Shown here piece by piece: positions 56,549 to 64,000 of a DNA stretch of 64,000 nucleotides (position 1 is the stretch's first letter; each line of letters starts with the position of its first letter). Location of the stretch: NCBI RefSeq assembly GCF_004116335.1, contig NZ_PDKN01000009.1, forward strand, positions 57,037-121,036, written 5' to 3'. Under the pieces are notes generated by a model. It was given only the letters and a program-made list of their open reading frames with translations. It was not told the origin of the DNA and did not search any database. This stretch comes from Candidatus Marinarcus aquaticus. Its GTDB lineage: Bacteria; Campylobacterota; Campylobacteria; Campylobacterales; Arcobacteraceae. The position numbers were made by a program, and so were the translations under genes.

Positions 56549-56926
56549 ATGGATACATTAAAATTATCAATTGTTACACCAAATGGTCCAATTTTTAATG
56601 AAGACGTAAAAACAGTAACTCTTCCAGGTAAAGAGGGTGAGTTTGGAGTACTACCGGGGCACGCCTCGTTAGTATCTTCGTTAACAGTTGGTGTAATAGT
56701 AATTGAAAAAGCAAACAGCACTGAAGCAATAGCAATTAACTGGGGACATGTTAAAGTAAGTGAAACTTCAGTAGATGTACTGGCTGATGGTGCAGTTGCA
56801 TTAACTCAGGGACCTGGATCTGAAACAGCTAAAAACATTGATGCTGCTAAAGAATTAGTTAATTCTGTAAAAGATGCAAACGTCTCTTTAGCTGCTGTAG
56901 AAGCAAAAATTAACTCATTTGCATAA
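56549..56926 (+). CDS. atpC: ATP synthase F1 subunit epsilon
   Basis: A 125-residue subunit. The N-terminal beta sandwich is seen as LSIVTPNGPIFNEDVKTVTLPGKEGEFGVLPGHASLVSSL (in outline). The C-terminal helical part is short. It ends the atp run, and the next ORF (tolQ) starts within a few bases, so the Tol genes may be cotranscribed with it. Confidence 0.95.
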   Translation: MDTLKLSIVTPNGPIFNEDVKTVTLPGKEGEFGVLPGHASLVSSLTVGVIVIEKANSTEAIAINWGHVKVSETSVDVLADGAVALTQGPGSETAKNIDAAKELVNSVKDANVSLAAVEAKINSFA

Positions 56927-56932
56927 TTGCTT

Positions 56933-57493
56933 ATGATTGATCTACTTCTAAATTATTTAAGCAACAGCAGTGCTATTACGTTTATCGTATTAGCAGTGCT
57001 CTCTGCTTATTTAATTCTAACATTCTGGATTTTCATCTATCGTTTTATGTCCTTAAACACTTTAGTTATAAACGAAGAAAAATCATTAAATGCACTCACT
57101 TCTAAAAGCTCATTTGTGAACCCACTCTCATCATTACAAAAATGTGCGAATGGTGCTAAGCAAAAAGAGTTATTACAAGCATGTGAAATCAGTATTATCA
57201 AAGATGCAAGTGTAGGCGTCTCTTGGTTATCAATCATATCTTCAACTTCTCCATTCGTGGGGCTTTTTGGTACAGTTGTTGGTATTTTAGAATCTTTCGC
57301 AAAATTTTCTACACACTCAAAAGTTGGCTTTTCTATAATTGCTCCTGCAATTTCTGAAGCGCTTGTAGCAACAGCTGCAGGTATTTTCGTGGCAATTTTT
57401 GCATATACTTTTCATCAACTGTTAGTTCGAAAAATATATGAATTGGACACTTATTTAAAGGCACAAACAAAAATTTTAGTCTCTAAAGGTTAA
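56933..57493 (+). CDS. tolQ: TolQ/ExbB/MotA-family proton-channel protein
   Basis: A 186-residue inner-membrane protein with three transmembrane helices: about 12-36, then a pair (LSIISSTSPFVGLFGTVVGILESF and the ISEALVATAAGIFVAIFAYTF helix). The GTVVGI and ALVATAAG motifs are typical. Followed by tolR, tolA, tolB and pal, so the Tol role is favoured over ExbB. ATG 56933 is chosen; a TTG at 56927 sits directly after the atpC stop. No good ribosome site is visible, so coupling to atpC is possible. Confidence 0.88.
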   Translation: MIDLLLNYLSNSSAITFIVLAVLSAYLILTFWIFIYRFMSLNTLVINEEKSLNALTSKSSFVNPLSSLQKCANGAKQKELLQACEISIIKDASVGVSWLSIISSTSPFVGLFGTVVGILESFAKFSTHSKVGFSIIAPAISEALVATAAGIFVAIFAYTFHQLLVRKIYELDTYLKAQTKILVSKG

Positions 57494-57500
57494 TTGAGTC

Positions 57501-57890
57501 ATGTATGATTTTAATCAAAAACCTGAACTCAATATCACTCCTTTAGTGGACATTATGCTTGTATTGCTTGCTATTTTGATGGTTACTGCACCTGTTATTG
57601 AGTTTGAAGAGCCGATTAATCTTCCAAAAGGCAGTAAAAGCAAACAAGTTGAGCAAAATCAGAAAATCAATATCTATATTACCAAAGATAAAATAATCAC
57701 CGTTAATAAAAACAAATACCAATTTAAAAATTTTCCTGACAGTTTTGTGCTGTTTACAAAAGATAAAAATAAAGAGACACCTGTCCACATAAGAGCTGAG
57801 AAGACACTCATGTACAATGATATTGTATTTGTGCTCAAATCAGTTAAAGAGGCAGGATTTTATAAAGTAGCATTGGTTACAGACGGATAA
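57501..57890 (+). CDS. tolR: TolR/ExbD-family protein
   Basis: A 129-residue inner-membrane protein with a cytosolic N-terminus, one helix beginning LNITPLVDIMLVLLAILMVTAP whose Asp in VDIML is the proton-carrying residue, and a periplasmic domain. It forms the motor with TolQ that energises the outer-membrane link. Confidence 0.9.
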   Translation: MYDFNQKPELNITPLVDIMLVLLAILMVTAPVIEFEEPINLPKGSKSKQVEQNQKINIYITKDKIITVNKNKYQFKNFPDSFVLFTKDKNKETPVHIRAEKTLMYNDIVFVLKSVKEAGFYKVALVTDG

Positions 57891-57892
57891 AA

Positions 57893-58636
57893 ATGACAGA
57901 TAGAAATATATTTTATGTTTCAGGTTTTATCTCTGTTAGCGTATACGTTTTAGTCTTTTTACTTTTGATGCTTTATTTAAAAGCCCATGATGTTAAAAAG
58001 ATTGATGCTTTCACTAAAACAACAGTTTTAGAACTGGACATTGTACTTGATTCAAACTCGAATATTAATCAAAAAACCAGTACAGAACACGTTAAAAACA
58101 CAAAAGTGGCTGAAAAGATTGTAAAACAGTCAACTTCACGAAGTGTAAAACAAACAGCAGATGTAAAATCTCTTTTTTCAAATGTGACCACAGAAGCAAA
58201 AAAAGTACAAAAAGAGGATACTTTAAATGTTGAAAAAAGTTTGGTATCCAGTCGATTTAAATCAAAATTTGAAAAAGAGAAGAAGCTTGATAACGTTTCG
58301 GTGTCAAACCTTTTAGAGAAAGTAAAACAAAAAAAGAATAAACTCACATTCAGTGAATCAAAAAATCAAAACGATCCATACTACTCAAAAATATATGAAA
58401 TCATTTCCAGTCGATGGCAACCGACATTTATTGTGGATGATTTAAGCGCCAAAGTATTGATTACAATTTATAGTGATGGACGATTTGATTTTAGTTTTTT
58501 ACGATACTCTTCTGATGATAAATTTGATGCATCACTTCGTCAATTTTTAGAAGAGCAAAAACAGACACTCTATCCGCCTCATGATAAAGGTGATAAAACG
58601 ATTATAGAGGTCATATTTAAAGCAAAGGATGAATAA
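57893..58636 (+). CDS. tolA: TolA/TonB-like energy-transducing protein
   Basis: A 247-residue protein. One N-terminal membrane helix (about 8-29, FYVSGFISVSVYVLVFLLLMLYL), a long Lys/Ser/Thr/Val-rich charged linker, and a C-terminal TonB/TolA-type domain (about 160-247, YYSKIYEIISSRWQPTF) fit TolA. It is shorter than E. coli TolA (421). It would cross the periplasm and contact TolB and Pal. It starts 2 bases after the tolR stop. Confidence 0.8.
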   Translation: MTDRNIFYVSGFISVSVYVLVFLLLMLYLKAHDVKKIDAFTKTTVLELDIVLDSNSNINQKTSTEHVKNTKVAEKIVKQSTSRSVKQTADVKSLFSNVTTEAKKVQKEDTLNVEKSLVSSRFKSKFEKEKKLDNVSVSNLLEKVKQKKNKLTFSESKNQNDPYYSKIYEIISSRWQPTFIVDDLSAKVLITIYSDGRFDFSFLRYSSDDKFDASLRQFLEEQKQTLYPPHDKGDKTIIEVIFKAKDE

Positions 58637-58637
58637 A

Positions 58638-59915
58638 ATGAAACGAATAATTTTTATAACATTTTTTTTAGGATTATTTACAGGTCAACTTTTTGCAGTT
58701 GATGCAAGTATGGAAATTGTAAAAAAAGCAGTCAACCTGCCTAAGATTTCAGTGGGTATTTCTAGTGATGCCATTGATAAGCAATTGCTTCAAAAAATTC
58801 GAACCATTGTATCACAAGATTTGCAAGTCAGTGGTCACTTTGAAGTTGCCAAAGAGCAGTATGCTCTGAACTTTGATGACAGACCTAATTTTTTAAATGC
58901 TAAAAAAGAGGGGATTGACCTAATTGTTAATCTCAATATTGACCAAAGTAACTTTGGTGGACTTTTACTCTACATCAAAATGTTTGATGTAAACTCTCAA
59001 CAAATGGTGATCAATAAATCCTTTTCAACTTCTAAAAGAGATCGTTTCCCATTTTTAGCTCACAGAACTTCCATTGCAGTGAATGATTACTTAAATGCCC
59101 CAAAGATTTCTTGGATGGATAAATTTGTGATTTTTTCACGATACATTGACTCGAAGCAAAGTGAAATAGTCATTGCAGACTACACGCTTTCGTATCAAAA
59201 AGTGGTGATTCGAGGGGGATTAAATATCTTCCCTAAATGGGCAGATGATGATCAAGAGAGTTTTTATTACACCACATACAATAGAGATAAACCTACGTTG
59301 GTTAAAGCCAATTTATTCACAGGGCAACTTGAAGAGATTATCAGCAGTGAAGGTATGATTGTCTGTTCTGATGTGAGTGAAGATGGTAAAAATTTACTTT
59401 TAACCATGTCTCCAACTGGTCAACCAGATATCTATTTGTATAATACACAAACACGAATCAAAAGTAAAGTTACAGATTATCAAGGTATTGATGTGAGTGG
59501 GAGTTTTGTTGAGAATGATTCAAAAGTGGTTTTTGTATCTGACCGATTAAAGTACCCAAATATTTTTGCTAAAAAAATTGGTGAACGTGGCATTGAACGA
59601 TTGGTCTATCATGGACGAAATAATTCTTCTGCAACCACACATGGAAACTATATTGTCTATTCAAGCAGAGAAGGGGATAATGAGTTTTCTAAAAACAGTT
59701 TTAATTTGTATTTGATTTCAACGCAAAGTGATTTTATAAGACGTCTTACAACCAATGGCCGAAATCAATTTCCTAAGTTTTCAAGTGATGGGGAATCGAT
59801 ACTTTTTATTAAAACTTATCAAGGGCGAAGTTCTTTAGGAATATTACGATTGAATTACAATAAATCGTTCCTGTTTCCATTAAAAAGTGGTAAATTACAG
59901 TCTATCGACTGGTGA
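58638..59915 (+). CDS. tolB: Tol-Pal system periplasmic protein TolB
   Basis: A 425-residue protein with a signal peptide (about 1-20), an N-terminal TolB domain (about 30-150) and a six-bladed beta-propeller with WD40-like repeats (FPKWADDDQESFYYTTY, FPKFSSDGESILFIKTY). It binds Pal and links the Tol motor to the outer membrane. ATG 58638, 8 bases after AAAGGA, is preferred over ATG 58629, which overlaps that site. Confidence 0.93.
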   Translation: MKRIIFITFFLGLFTGQLFAVDASMEIVKKAVNLPKISVGISSDAIDKQLLQKIRTIVSQDLQVSGHFEVAKEQYALNFDDRPNFLNAKKEGIDLIVNLNIDQSNFGGLLLYIKMFDVNSQQMVINKSFSTSKRDRFPFLAHRTSIAVNDYLNAPKISWMDKFVIFSRYIDSKQSEIVIADYTLSYQKVVIRGGLNIFPKWADDDQESFYYTTYNRDKPTLVKANLFTGQLEEIISSEGMIVCSDVSEDGKNLLLTMSPTGQPDIYLYNTQTRIKSKVTDYQGIDVSGSFVENDSKVVFVSDRLKYPNIFAKKIGERGIERLVYHGRNNSSATTHGNYIVYSSREGDNEFSKNSFNLYLISTQSDFIRRLTTNGRNQFPKFSSDGESILFIKTYQGRSSLGILRLNYNKSFLFPLKSGKLQSIDW

Positions 59916-59983
59916 TACACGACTTTAAATGATTACTTAAGTTTTAATACAGTAGAATTTTTTAAACCCAAAAGGAGATATTT

Positions 59984-60517
59984 ATGAAAAAACTTGGAAT
60001 GTATTCATTGTTATTAGCTGCAATTTTATTCACAGGTTGTAGTCAAAAAAGTGTAGAGATGGATGCAAATTCTGATTCTGCATTGGACAGAGTAGAAGGA
60101 AATGGCGCTACTACAGAGCAAATGATGGCAGACTCTTCAATGGATTCTGAATCAAAAGGTGTCTACGTAACGATTGACGGTAAACAAGTATTCTTAGGTT
60201 CAGTTTACTTTGCATTTGATAAATATGATTTATCATCTGACATGAGAGAAGTGGTTAAAGCAAACGCTGCATTGCTTTCTGAGTATAATGGAAAAATCAA
60301 AGTAGAAGGTAATTGCGATGAGTGGGGTACAGATGAGTACAACTATGCATTAGGTTTAAAAAGAGCAAAAGCAGTCAAAGATGCTTTAGTAGCTGATGGT
60401 ATCGAGTCATCAAATATCTCTTTAATCAGTTTTGGTGAAAGTAATCCAGTTTGTAGTGACAAAAATAAAGATTGTTGGCAAAAAAACAGAAGAGCTGACC
60501 ACAGACTTTTACCATAA
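59984..60517 (+). CDS. pal: Peptidoglycan-associated lipoprotein Pal
   Basis: A 177-residue outer-membrane lipoprotein. The lipobox LFTGC gives a lipidated Cys near residue 19. The C-terminal OmpA-like domain contains VYFAFDKYDLS, VEGNCDEWGTDEYNYALGLKRAKAV and the NRRADHRLLP end, binding peptidoglycan. It belongs to the tolQRAB-pal run, with AAAGGAG before the ATG. Confidence 0.96.
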   Translation: MKKLGMYSLLLAAILFTGCSQKSVEMDANSDSALDRVEGNGATTEQMMADSSMDSESKGVYVTIDGKQVFLGSVYFAFDKYDLSSDMREVVKANAALLSEYNGKIKVEGNCDEWGTDEYNYALGLKRAKAVKDALVADGIESSNISLISFGESNPVCSDKNKDCWQKNRRADHRLLP

Positions 60518-60527
60518 TCTTTAATAT

Positions 60528-61493
60528 ATGAAACATTTTATATCTTGTCTTTTGCTAAGTACCTTGGCCGTAGCTAATGAAGTTTCGGTCTTTGGTGCTG
60601 GTAATTTAGATTCTGACAAACCATACGGTTTAAGTAGTACTGAAAAACATATTCTTAAAAACAAAACTGAACTTAATACGATTGATACCAAAGTTAAAAC
60701 AGTTAAAAGTACCATTGAGAGCCTTTCTCAACGAATAGATGGATTGGAATCTATTTATGAAGGGGACAGTAAAAAGCTCAATGATGCTGTGCTTGATTTA
60801 AGTACATTACTGAAAAATGATGAACTTAAATCCACTGAAATTGAAAATATTAAGAAAGTAACCAATCAAATTTTAACCATACAAGAAGAGAATCGTAAAA
60901 CGAATGAAGAGAATTTAAACAACTTAAAAAAAGCGATTGATGAGCTTTCAAAAGTTGTGAACTCAATTAATGGAAGCTATGTTTCTTCAACTGAGTTTAA
61001 AAAAAACATGGAACAGTTTGTAACTGTAAAAGAGTTTGAAGCACTTAAAAAATTAGTTGTGAAAGAGGAGAGTAAACCGGCTGCTAAAGTAACAACTAAA
61101 AATGATATAGATGAGAAATACAGAGATTTAACCAATGAACAACTCTTAGAAAAAGCTAAAGAGTTGTTTAAAATAGACTATTTTACCGATGCTATACCTA
61201 TTTTTGAATATTTGATTACAAATCACTACAAACCTGCAGAATCAAATTTTTATTTAGGTGAAATGTGGTATTATAGAAAACAGTACAGTGAAGCGATTAC
61301 TTATTTTAAAGAATCAGCGATGCTATACGACAAGGCTTCATACATGCCGAAGCTTTTATTGCACAGTGCTATCTCATTTGAAAAAGTTAATGACTTAGAT
61401 AATGCTGCGAGTTTTTATACTACATTAATCAATGTATATCCAAATTCTAAAGAAGCACAAACTGCAAATAAAAATTTAATTAATTTAAATTAA
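60528..61493 (+). CDS. cpoB: CpoB/YbgF-like Tol-associated periplasmic protein
   Basis: A 321-residue exported protein. A short signal peptide (about 1-15), a long coiled coil (about 40-165) and C-terminal tetratricopeptide repeats (about 205-321) match CpoB/YbgF, which coordinates outer-membrane constriction with PBP1b. The coiled coil is longer than in E. coli (263 residues). It directly follows pal, as in many proteobacteria. Confidence 0.85.
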   Translation: MKHFISCLLLSTLAVANEVSVFGAGNLDSDKPYGLSSTEKHILKNKTELNTIDTKVKTVKSTIESLSQRIDGLESIYEGDSKKLNDAVLDLSTLLKNDELKSTEIENIKKVTNQILTIQEENRKTNEENLNNLKKAIDELSKVVNSINGSYVSSTEFKKNMEQFVTVKEFEALKKLVVKEESKPAAKVTTKNDIDEKYRDLTNEQLLEKAKELFKIDYFTDAIPIFEYLITNHYKPAESNFYLGEMWYYRKQYSEAITYFKESAMLYDKASYMPKLLLHSAISFEKVNDLDNAASFYTTLINVYPNSKEAQTANKNLINLN

Positions 61494-61520
61494 AAAACAT
61501 TTATATAGGAGGACATGTAT

Positions 61521-62057
61521 ATGTCAAAAGTAATAGGAATAGAATATTCTTTAAAAGATGCGAGTTCAGGTGAACAATTAGATTCAAATGTAGGAAAACC
61601 AGCATTAGAGTTTGTAAGTGGAAAAGGTCAAATCATCCCAGGTTTAGAAAGTAAACTTGTAGAGATGGCATTAAACGAGGCTGCTGATGTTATGGTTCAA
61701 CCAGCTGAAGCGTATGGTGAGTACAATGAAGAAGCAATTCAAACATTACCAAAAGAGCAATTTGCTGGTATTGAATTGACTGAAGGTATGACTCTATATG
61801 GTCAAGGTGAACAAGGTGAAACTGTACAAGTTACAGTTAAAGGCTTCACGGATTCTGAAGTAACAATTGATTATAACCACCCAATGGCTGGAAAATCATT
61901 AATGTTCTCAGTATCAATTGTATCATTAAGAGATGCTACTGCTGAAGAGATTGAAACTGGTGTCGTTGGTGGAAGACCTGAAGGTGGATGCTGCGGTAGC
62001 GGTGGGCATAGTGAAGGACATTCACATGGTGGTGGAGGATGTGGTTGTAGCCACTAA
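61521..62057 (+). CDS. slyD: FKBP-type peptidyl-prolyl isomerase, SlyD type
   Basis: A 178-residue protein. It has an FKBP domain split by an insert-in-flap domain (YSLKDASSGEQLDSN, GKGQIIPGLESKLVEM, DYNHPMAGKSLMFSV). The C-terminal Cys/His/Gly-rich tail (GGCCGSGGHSEGHSHGGGGCGCSH in outline) is expected to bind nickel or other metals, as in SlyD. ATG 61521 lies 8 bases after AGGAGG; the in-frame ATG at 61515 is only 2 bases from it. Confidence 0.93.
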   Translation: MSKVIGIEYSLKDASSGEQLDSNVGKPALEFVSGKGQIIPGLESKLVEMALNEAADVMVQPAEAYGEYNEEAIQTLPKEQFAGIELTEGMTLYGQGEQGETVQVTVKGFTDSEVTIDYNHPMAGKSLMFSVSIVSLRDATAEEIETGVVGGRPEGGCCGSGGHSEGHSHGGGGCGCSH

Positions 62058-62078
62058 CTTTTCAAAGAAGTTCCTTTT

Positions 62079-62110
62079 TTTGCCCAGAAGCTTGATTGCT
62101 TTTGGGCAAA
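62079..62110 (+). terminator. Terminator after slyD
   Basis: TTTGCCCA (62079-62086) pairs with TGGGCAAA (62103-62110), with an inner AAGC/GCTT pairing. A TATTTTTA tail follows. T-rich sequence on the left also allows termination from the other direction. Confidence 0.7.
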
Positions 62111-62184
62111 ACTATTTTTAAAGAGTATTCTTTACTTTTTAATAATAGTTTTAAACTAAAATTTAATGACAAGGTAAAAAACGA

Positions 62185-63120
62185 ATGAAAAAAGTTGCTT
62201 TTATTTTTCCAGGACAAGGGAGCCAATCTGTTGGAATGGGTAAAGACTTCTTCGAGAACAGTGAAATTGCAAAAGAGATGATTGCTAAAGCCAGTGAACG
62301 ATTAGGAATCAGTTTTGAAGAGTTGTTATTTGAAGAGAATGATAAATTGGGTCAAACTCAATTTACACAACCTGCAATTTTATTAGTGAGTGCCATTGCA
62401 AACGCAATTTTTAAAGATAAGTGTGATATTCAACCTGAGTTTGTATTAGGTCACTCTTTAGGCGAATTTTCAGCTTTAGTATCTGCAGGTGCAATTGATT
62501 ACTTGGATGCTGTTGAATTGGTGCATAAACGAGGTCTTTTTATGACTGAGGCGTGTGCTGGTGGAGGTGCTGGTATGATGGCATTGGTTGGTTTAGATGA
62601 CGCAACAGTTGAAAAGATGTGTGAAGAGCAACAAGCTGCTGGAAAACAAGTTTGGCCAGCTAATTATAATATGGATGGACAGTTGGTACTTGCTGGTATC
62701 AAAGCGGACTTAGAGTCATTGGTTGATACCTTTAAAGATGCAGGTGCAAAACGAGCAATCGTTTTAGATATGTCAGTTGCAAGTCACTGTGAACTTTTAA
62801 AAAGTGCAGTTGAGAACTTAAAACCATATTTAGAAGAGTATTTGCAAGATGAGTTTGCTGTTGAAGTTGTATCAAATGTAACAGCTCAACCATATAAAAC
62901 AAAAGATGAGGCAATTGAGTTATTGTCAAATCAATTGGTATCTCCTGTAAAATATAAACAAAGTGTTGCAGCTAATGCTTCAAAAATAGATATGTTCATT
63001 GAGTTTGGTAATGGAATTGTATTAAAAGGTCTTAACAGAAAGATTTGTAAAGATACACCTACTGCAAACGTTTCAGATATGGCATCTCTTGAAAGTGTAT
63101 TGGAGTCTTTAAATGACTAA
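62185..63120 (+). CDS. fabD: Malonyl-CoA:ACP transacylase
   Basis: A 311-residue fatty-acid synthesis enzyme that loads malonate on acyl carrier protein. The N-terminal FIFPGQGSQSVGMGKDF, the nucleophile motif GHSLGEFSALV (Ser near 92), QPAILLVSAI, and the later EFGNGIVLKGLN block are seen. An 8-base overlap leads into mtnN. Confidence 0.95.
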   Translation: MKKVAFIFPGQGSQSVGMGKDFFENSEIAKEMIAKASERLGISFEELLFEENDKLGQTQFTQPAILLVSAIANAIFKDKCDIQPEFVLGHSLGEFSALVSAGAIDYLDAVELVHKRGLFMTEACAGGGAGMMALVGLDDATVEKMCEEQQAAGKQVWPANYNMDGQLVLAGIKADLESLVDTFKDAGAKRAIVLDMSVASHCELLKSAVENLKPYLEEYLQDEFAVEVVSNVTAQPYKTKDEAIELLSNQLVSPVKYKQSVAANASKIDMFIEFGNGIVLKGLNRKICKDTPTANVSDMASLESVLESLND

Positions 63121-63808
63121 ATTAGCAGTAATGGGGGCAATGGAAGAAGAGATTGAACCTCTATTAGAACATTTTAATGATGTTAAAATAACGGAATTCG
63201 CTAAAAACAAATATTATGAAGTTACTTATAATGGTTTAGAGATTGTGATTGCATACTCTAAAATTGGAAAAGTGTTTGCAAGTTTAACGGCTTCAACATT
63301 GATTGAAAAGTTTGGCTGTGATACTTTGCTTTTCTCTGGAGTTGCAGGGGGAATTAATCCTGAACTTAAAATTGGGGATCTGATCATTGCCAATAAACTG
63401 TGTCAACACGATTTAGATATTACTGCATTTGGACACCCTCATGGTTTTGTTCCAGGTGGTGCAGTCTTTGTTGAAACTTCTATAGAGTTAAACAGCATTG
63501 CTAAAGAGGTTGCAAGTGAAAATGGACTTAAAGTGATTGAAGGAGTGATTGCAACGGGAGATCAGTTTGTGCACTCAAATGAGCGAAAAGAGTTCATTGA
63601 ATCAACTTTTAAAGCTGATGCATTAGAGATGGAAGGTGCAAGTGTAGCTGTTGTATGTGATGCTTTAAATGTACCTTGCTTTATTTTAAGAGCCATTTCT
63701 GATACAGCAGATATGGATGCAGGGTTTGATTTTGATGAATTCTTAAAATCATCAGCAAAAAACTCAGCAGAGTATTTAATTAAAATTATCAATAAACTAC
63801 AACAATAA
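63113..63808 (+). CDS. mtnN: 5'-methylthioadenosine/S-adenosylhomocysteine nucleosidase
   Basis: A 231-residue enzyme. The N-terminal AVMGAMEEEIEPLLEHF, GVAGGINPELKIGD, DQFV and the late DALEMEGASVAVVC segment with AISDTADMD are typical. In Campylobacterota the same enzyme also cleaves 6-amino-6-deoxyfutalosine in menaquinone synthesis, so it may be essential here. Its ATG lies inside fabD. Confidence 0.94.
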   Translation: MTKLAVMGAMEEEIEPLLEHFNDVKITEFAKNKYYEVTYNGLEIVIAYSKIGKVFASLTASTLIEKFGCDTLLFSGVAGGINPELKIGDLIIANKLCQHDLDITAFGHPHGFVPGGAVFVETSIELNSIAKEVASENGLKVIEGVIATGDQFVHSNERKEFIESTFKADALEMEGASVAVVCDALNVPCFILRAISDTADMDAGFDFDEFLKSSAKNSAEYLIKIINKLQQ

Positions 63809-63817
63809 CCTTTATTA

Positions 63818-63843
63818 TGAGTATTCTGTATACAGAATACTCA
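63818..63843. other. 26-bp perfect palindrome after mtnN
   Basis: The arms TGAGTATTCTGTA and TACAGAATACTCA are perfectly complementary with no loop base. It lies 10 bases past the mtnN stop. No T-run follows, so it is either a weak terminator or a protein-binding site between mtnN and the rRNA-type promoter. Confidence 0.5.
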
Positions 63844-63903
63844 CTCATATATTATACAAAACAAAAAAAATCAAAAATTTAAGCCAATATTTAGATTAAA
63901 CCC

Positions 63904-63932
63904 TTGACAAGGGGTAAGAATTTGTCTATAAT
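63904..63932 (+). promoter_or_regulatory. Consensus rRNA-type promoter
   Basis: TTGACA (63904-63909), a 17-bp spacer, and TATAAT (63927-63932), followed by a GC-rich discriminator TCCCGTCC. This is the form of stringently controlled stable-RNA promoters. No protein-coding start follows in the window. Confidence 0.8.
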
Positions 63933-63976
63933 TCCCGTCCAATTTCAGAGGAACGATAGAAAGTTTTGGTCTGAAG

Positions 63977-63988
63977 AGTTCTTTAAAA
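63977..63988 (+). promoter_or_regulatory. boxA-like antitermination site in an rRNA leader
   Basis: AGTTCTTTAAAA resembles the boxA consensus TGYTCTTTAACA and lies about 38 bases after the expected transcription start. With the promoter it suggests that a 16S rRNA gene starts just past the window. Confidence 0.5.
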
Positions 63989-64000
63989 GAAGAGGTTTGT

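Overview
The window is low-GC, densely packed bacterial DNA from a Campylobacterota (epsilonproteobacterial) chromosome. Arcobacteraceae is my best guess, but this is an inference from gene order and style, not a database match. Three things point to it: the order fmt-birA-parA-parB-atpF'-F-H-A-G-D-C followed by tolQ-tolR-tolA-tolB-pal-cpoB, the rpmH-rnpA-yidD-yidC-jag-mnmE run, and the many sensor kinases and cyclic-di-GMP proteins. There is no prophage, insertion sequence or CRISPR array, and no complete RNA gene. The last 100 bases hold a textbook rRNA-type promoter, so a ribosomal operon probably begins just beyond the right edge.

Layout. 1-3.3 kb: the 5' part of an aldehyde dehydrogenase gene lies divergent from a two-component system made of a cytosolic FIST-domain histidine kinase and an OmpR-type regulator. 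The gap between them carries six 11-bp phased repeats. 3.5-7.5 kb: housekeeping enzymes (CoA pyrophosphatase, DsrE-like protein, FAH-family hydrolase), a diguanylate cyclase and the MsrB/MsrA repair pair. 7.6-22.5 kb: the main accessory region, a complete Lap-type surface-adhesin system. It comprises a TolC-like outer-membrane channel fused to calcium-binding and OmpA peptidoglycan-binding domains, an ABC exporter with a degenerate C39 domain, an HlyD-type adaptor, a LuxR-type regulator, a 1,691-residue adhesin with a retention module and a TAAG processing site, the LapG-like protease that should cut it, and a LapD-like inactive GGDEF/EAL receptor. Both the exporter operon and the adhesin gene have a TCACCC-N4-GGGTGA palindrome beside a promoter-like sequence.

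22.5-30.8 kb: small conserved proteins, RNase HII, a periplasmic binding protein translationally coupled to a sensor kinase, clpB under a CIRCE-like operator, and a Sel1/PEGA protein. 30.8-35.5 kb: rpmH, rnpA (apparently with an AUU start and no ATG/GTG/TTG codon anywhere in frame), yidD, yidC, jag and mnmE. 35.5-39.7 kb: two SixA-like phosphatases, a 5'-nucleotidase, HtpX, and a DUF134/NifX-like regulator divergent from a NifX-like protein, with three operator-like repeats spaced exactly 30 bp apart. 39.7-47.8 kb: aroC-rnc-rnhA-TPR on the minus strand, then dnaG, ridA, rplU-rpmA-obgE-proB.

47.8-64 kb: fmt, birA, parAB, seven F-type ATP synthase genes (the a and c subunit genes are elsewhere), the Tol-Pal envelope genes, an FKBP isomerase with a metal-binding tail, fabD and mtnN.

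How the parts may work together: the diguanylate cyclase and kinases sense the environment. Cyclic-di-GMP, read by the LapD-like receptor, would decide whether the LapG-like protease releases the adhesin from the TolC-like pore. The LuxR-type protein is a plausible local transcriptional switch for the same system.
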